64,000 bases of DNA from Flavobacteriales bacterium (lineage in GTDB: Bacteria; Bacteroidota; Bacteroidia; UBA10329), in NCBI GenBank assembly GCA_020635535.1, contig JACJZP010000001.1, forward strand, positions 270,013 to 334,012, read 5' to 3'. Each line of letters begins with the position of its first letter. Within the stretch, counting starts at the first letter, position 1. The position numbers and the translations under genes are program-made. Of this stretch, positions 62,001 to 64,000 are shown one piece after another. The notes beneath the pieces are model-generated. The model was not told the origin of the DNA and searched no databases. It saw nothing but the letters and a program-made list of their open reading frames with translations.

Positions 62001-64000
62001 AAACCGCAATTGGTGCTACATTGTCTTCAACGGCTACCGTAGCTGTACACGTTGAGGAGTTTCCGCTATTGTCCAAAACTGTCAATTCTACGTTCACTGC
62101 GCCCAGTGCTGAACAATCAAAAACGGTGTTATCTAAACTGATGCCGGCTATTCCGCATACATCGGTTGAACCATTATCAACCTGAGACGCCACTATACTT
62201 GCATTGCCCAATGCATCAAGCTGAACGGTAATGTCTTGGCAGATTGCTGTTGGAGGAACCGTATCGAGCACCGTTACATCTGCGGTACACGTATTGCTAT
62301 TGCCATAGGCATCAAATACCGAAAGTGTGACCGTCTCGGTGCCAAGATTGCCACAATCAAACGAGGCCGGTGTTACCGAAAGGCTATCGACCAGGCAATT
62401 GTCCGAACTCCCCCCATCAACATCGGCTGCCGAAATGGTAAACGAACCTGTGGCATCCAACTGCACCGTAATGTCTTGGCAAACAGCAACTGGAGGAACC
62501 GTCTCTGCAACGGTAACTGTTGCCGTACAGGCTGAAGAATTTCCGTTGGTATCTGATACGGTGAGCGTCACCGTATTTGCTCCCGCGTTTGAACAATCGA
62601 ATGACGAAATGTCCAACGTCAGATCGGCAACACCACAATTATCTGTTGAACCGCCATCCACATCAACGCCCACAATACTCACGCTGCCCGTACCATCCAA
62701 TTGAACCGTGATGTCTTGACACAAGGCTGTTGGAGGCGTGGTCTCTTCCAAGGTTACCGTTGCCGAACACGTTGAAGCATTGCCTGAGCCATCGGTAACC
62801 GTAAGTTCAACTTGACCCGGTATGGTTACGGTACAGTCAAAAGAATTAGGGCTAATTGAAACACTCACCGAACCGCAGTTATCGGTTGAGCCATTGTCAA
62901 TCTGTGCCGCAGTTACGTTTGCCATTCCATTTGCATCGAGTTGCACGGTAATGTCTTGGCAGACAGCCGTTGGCGCTACGGTATCCAGAACCGTAACTAT
63001 CGAAGTACAGTTTGATGTGTTTCCATTGACATCAACAACGGTCAATTGCACCGCGTTCGGTCCAGCATCAGCACAGGTAAATGAAGTTGGCGTAGCTGAG
63101 ATATTGTCAATTCCACAATTATCCGTTGAGCCTCCATCAACATCTGAAGCTGAAATTGTTGCATTTCCTGAAGCATCCAAGAACACATTTATGTCTTGAC
63201 AAACGGCATCAGGCGCCATTAGATCCTCCACTGAAACCGTAGCACTGCAAGTTGAAGAGTTTCCATTTGCATCGGTTACCGTAACCATAACAGGATTATC
63301 GCCCACATCAGCGCAGGTAAAGTCTGCTGGAGCTACGCTGATGTCAACAACTCCACAGTTATCAGTAGAACCACCACCTATCTGATTACCCGTGACTGAA
63401 ACATTGCCTGTTGCATCCAACTGAACCGTTACATCTTGACAGACCGCAATTGGGTCCGTGTCTTCAAGAACAGTAACCGTGGCATCGCAAGTAGAAACGT
63501 TACCTCCAACATCTGTTACGGTCAAAGTAACCTGCGTAGGACCAAGTTGCGCGCATGTAAAATTGTTAGGCGATAATGTAATGCTCTGAACTGTGCAGTT
63601 GTCTGATGAACCATTGTCAATTTGAGAAGCAAGGATTGAAGCGTTTCCAGAACCATCCAACGTGACTGTCAAATCCTGACAGACAGCTATAGGAGCTACG
63701 GTGTCTTGAACCGTGACCGTGGCATTACATGTGGCCACGTTTCCGTTCACATCGGTAACGGTGAGCGTTACATTGTTCAACCCAACCTCTGCGCAGCTGA
63801 AAACATTAGGTGAAACAACCAAGGAAGCTATTCCACAATTATCCGAAGAGCCATTGTTTACCACGGCCGCAGAAAGCGTTGCACTTCCACTTGCATTGAG
63901 TTGAACCAAAACATCTTGACATAGAGCTACAGGAAGTTCAGCATCAATTTGCACAATAGGGGCGGTAATAACATCTGTACATCCATTGGCATCGGTAAGC
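59050..64000 (-). CDS. Second giant SprB-like adhesin (partial, 5' end beyond the window)
   Basis: The reading frame is open from the right edge to the TAA at 59050, so at least 1649 residues are present and the N-terminus is missing. Order in the window: the end of a SprB-type unit (TDANGCTDVITAP), nine four-Cys repeats (about 61790-63945), an HYR domain (about 61555-61790), five SprB-type repeats (about 60300-61555), an Ig-like domain, three PKD domains (WTFANGD, WDFGDGQ, WTFGNGD), and a type B T9SS C-terminal domain (LYVPNAMAPEEWGDQG ... GWDGRYKGELVPQGAYSWKI). It is a clear paralogue of the neighbouring giant gene in tandem. By that parallel, roughly 630 residues may be missing (inference). 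A GTG at 63954 is not the real start. Confidence 0.9.
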   Translation of the reverse strand, partial: LTDANGCTDVITAPIVQIDAELPVALCQDVLVQLNASGSATLSAAVVNNGSSDNCGIASLVVSPNVFSCAEVGLNNVTLTVTDVNGNVATCNATVTVQDTVAPIAVCQDLTVTLDGSGNASILASQIDNGSSDNCTVQSITLSPNNFTCAQLGPTQVTLTVTDVGGNVSTCDATVTVLEDTDPIAVCQDVTVQLDATGNVSVTGNQIGGGSTDNCGVVDISVAPADFTCADVGDNPVMVTVTDANGNSSTCSATVSVEDLMAPDAVCQDINVFLDASGNATISASDVDGGSTDNCGIDNISATPTSFTCADAGPNAVQLTVVDVNGNTSNCTSIVTVLDTVAPTAVCQDITVQLDANGMANVTAAQIDNGSTDNCGSVSVSISPNSFDCTVTIPGQVELTVTDGSGNASTCSATVTLEETTPPTALCQDITVQLDGTGSVSIVGVDVDGGSTDNCGVADLTLDISSFDCSNAGANTVTLTVSDTNGNSSACTATVTVAETVPPVAVCQDITVQLDATGSFTISAADVDGGSSDNCLVDSLSVTPASFDCGNLGTETVTLSVFDAYGNSNTCTADVTVLDTVPPTAICQDITVQLDALGNASIVASQVDNGSTDVCGIAGISLDNTVFDCSALGAVNVELTVLDNSGNSSTCTATVAVEDNVAPIAVCQNLTVYLDASGTITADPLSANGGSTDNCGVASLSLSQTDFLCSDLGQEIVTLTVEDASGNTDDCIAVITVLDTISPIIVGCPNDTLIEPNSNDCSPVVTWPEPTVSDNCTATLSSNFSSGDSFPVGTTTVVYDAEDESGNTASCSFDVTIQPSEIIVDITSPTFACGYNISCNGADDGVAVASVSGGCEPYSLFWSNGQIAQTAVGLSAGEHVLIVADANGTQATDTIVLTEPQPLVTDSISSPKFEGGVNVSCNGFSDASISLSIGGGADCQPYGYSWIGPNGFAASTDDLIDLESGNYVVTVTDANGCVLVDSILLTEPEPLELQAFPTTYNGFNISCFGSDNGFINLEVSGGTANYQYDWSNGETEQDIDSLTVGTYDVLVTDTNGCAATISITLTEPSQLVVIPTDTVLVACNGNSNGQFQVQASGGVPAYSYNWSNGDVDPILNGVGVGVYQVVVTDLNGCQDSLELEMTEPSAVVVAVDQITDATCFGYNDGSATVSASGGVGPYNYNWLPSGQSSATASGLTAGDHFYTVTDANGCSNSDTLQVGEPDQILILTSNDTTVCPGTLVPLTASVSGGGGTYLINWGSGQGFGENFQINITQTSNVSVTATDQFGCQAVPNSVIVTTYAPVNAAFDYAVIDPCTVPFQVDFTNSSTNASSFDWTFANGDSSTQFLPSTMFDSSGVYSVQLVATSDDGCTDTLNSSIAIDNLPQAMFAIPYPDGCFPIVVGHYNQSQDANTYFWDFGDGQTSEEASPYHLYEDPGAYTVSLIATNENGCMDTLTVDSAVFAFPRPTAGFFPVQTITESGSEYMFTNTSTGATEYFWTFGNGDFSQLFEPIYQYPEHGNYDILLTAYNQYGCEDTAEYSIYVDLLAHLYVPNAMAPEEWGDQGLFLPKGTGLLEYHVWVFDLWGNQLWESTALTNGSPAEGWDGRYKGELVPQGAYSWKINARFKNGVIWDGVEQVDGTPKNVGSVTVLY

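Overview
The window is from a Bacteroidota chromosome, most likely of the class Flavobacteriia. The reasons are several secreted proteins with type IX secretion (T9SS/gliding) C-terminal domains of both sorting types, TAnnTTTG promoter elements typical of this phylum, a Bacteroidota-style SUF operon with DUF59 and DUF2480 proteins, and short inverted repeats in many intergenic gaps. The species is not identifiable from the sequence alone. I found no tRNA, rRNA, CRISPR array, insertion sequence, transposase or integrase. No gene-free stretch exceeds 300 bases; the longest is 15597-15881.

Region 1 (1-11.6 kb) is mostly housekeeping: kynurenine 3-monooxygenase, a large T9SS adhesin-like protein, an AIM24-family protein, a TPR protein, a small lipoprotein, serS, the rplU-rpmA operon and an EamA transporter. 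Region 2 (11.6-20.3 kb) is more accessory: a cytosolic copper-chaperone-like protein coupled to a heavy-metal-binding lipoprotein, an aldehyde dehydrogenase, two tandem T9SS paralogues, an AT-rich regulatory-looking gap before a small helix-turn-helix protein, a ParE/RelE toxin-antitoxin (TA) pair, the arsM-arsS arsenosugar genes and a LolC/E-like permease. Region 3 (20.3-36.3 kb) holds rbfA, an MsbA-like ABC exporter, a sulfotransferase-like protein, and the complete Fe-S assembly operon sufA-B-C-D-S-[TA pair]-E-DUF59-DUF2480. It continues with a SUMF1-domain protein, a GH105-like hydrolase, a third TA pair, yicC, rnhA and fhs.

Region 4 (36.4-64 kb) is two tandem giant adhesin-like genes on the minus strand. 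The first is intact and encodes 7494 residues: a signal peptide, a choice-of-anchor-L domain, Calx-beta, PKD and SprB domains, about 68 four-cysteine repeats of about 80 residues, an HYR domain, about ten SprB repeats, PKD domains and a T9SS type B C-terminal domain. The second leaves the right edge. It has the same plan but only nine repeats and five SprB repeats. The repeat array shows homogenised blocks and a higher-order period near 2.7 kb.

The most unusual features are the expanding repeat array and its super-repeat, the TA cassette inside the suf operon, the paired palindromes around the suf promoter, interspersed repeats that supply stop codons and have invaded gene starts, and probable leaderless transcripts.
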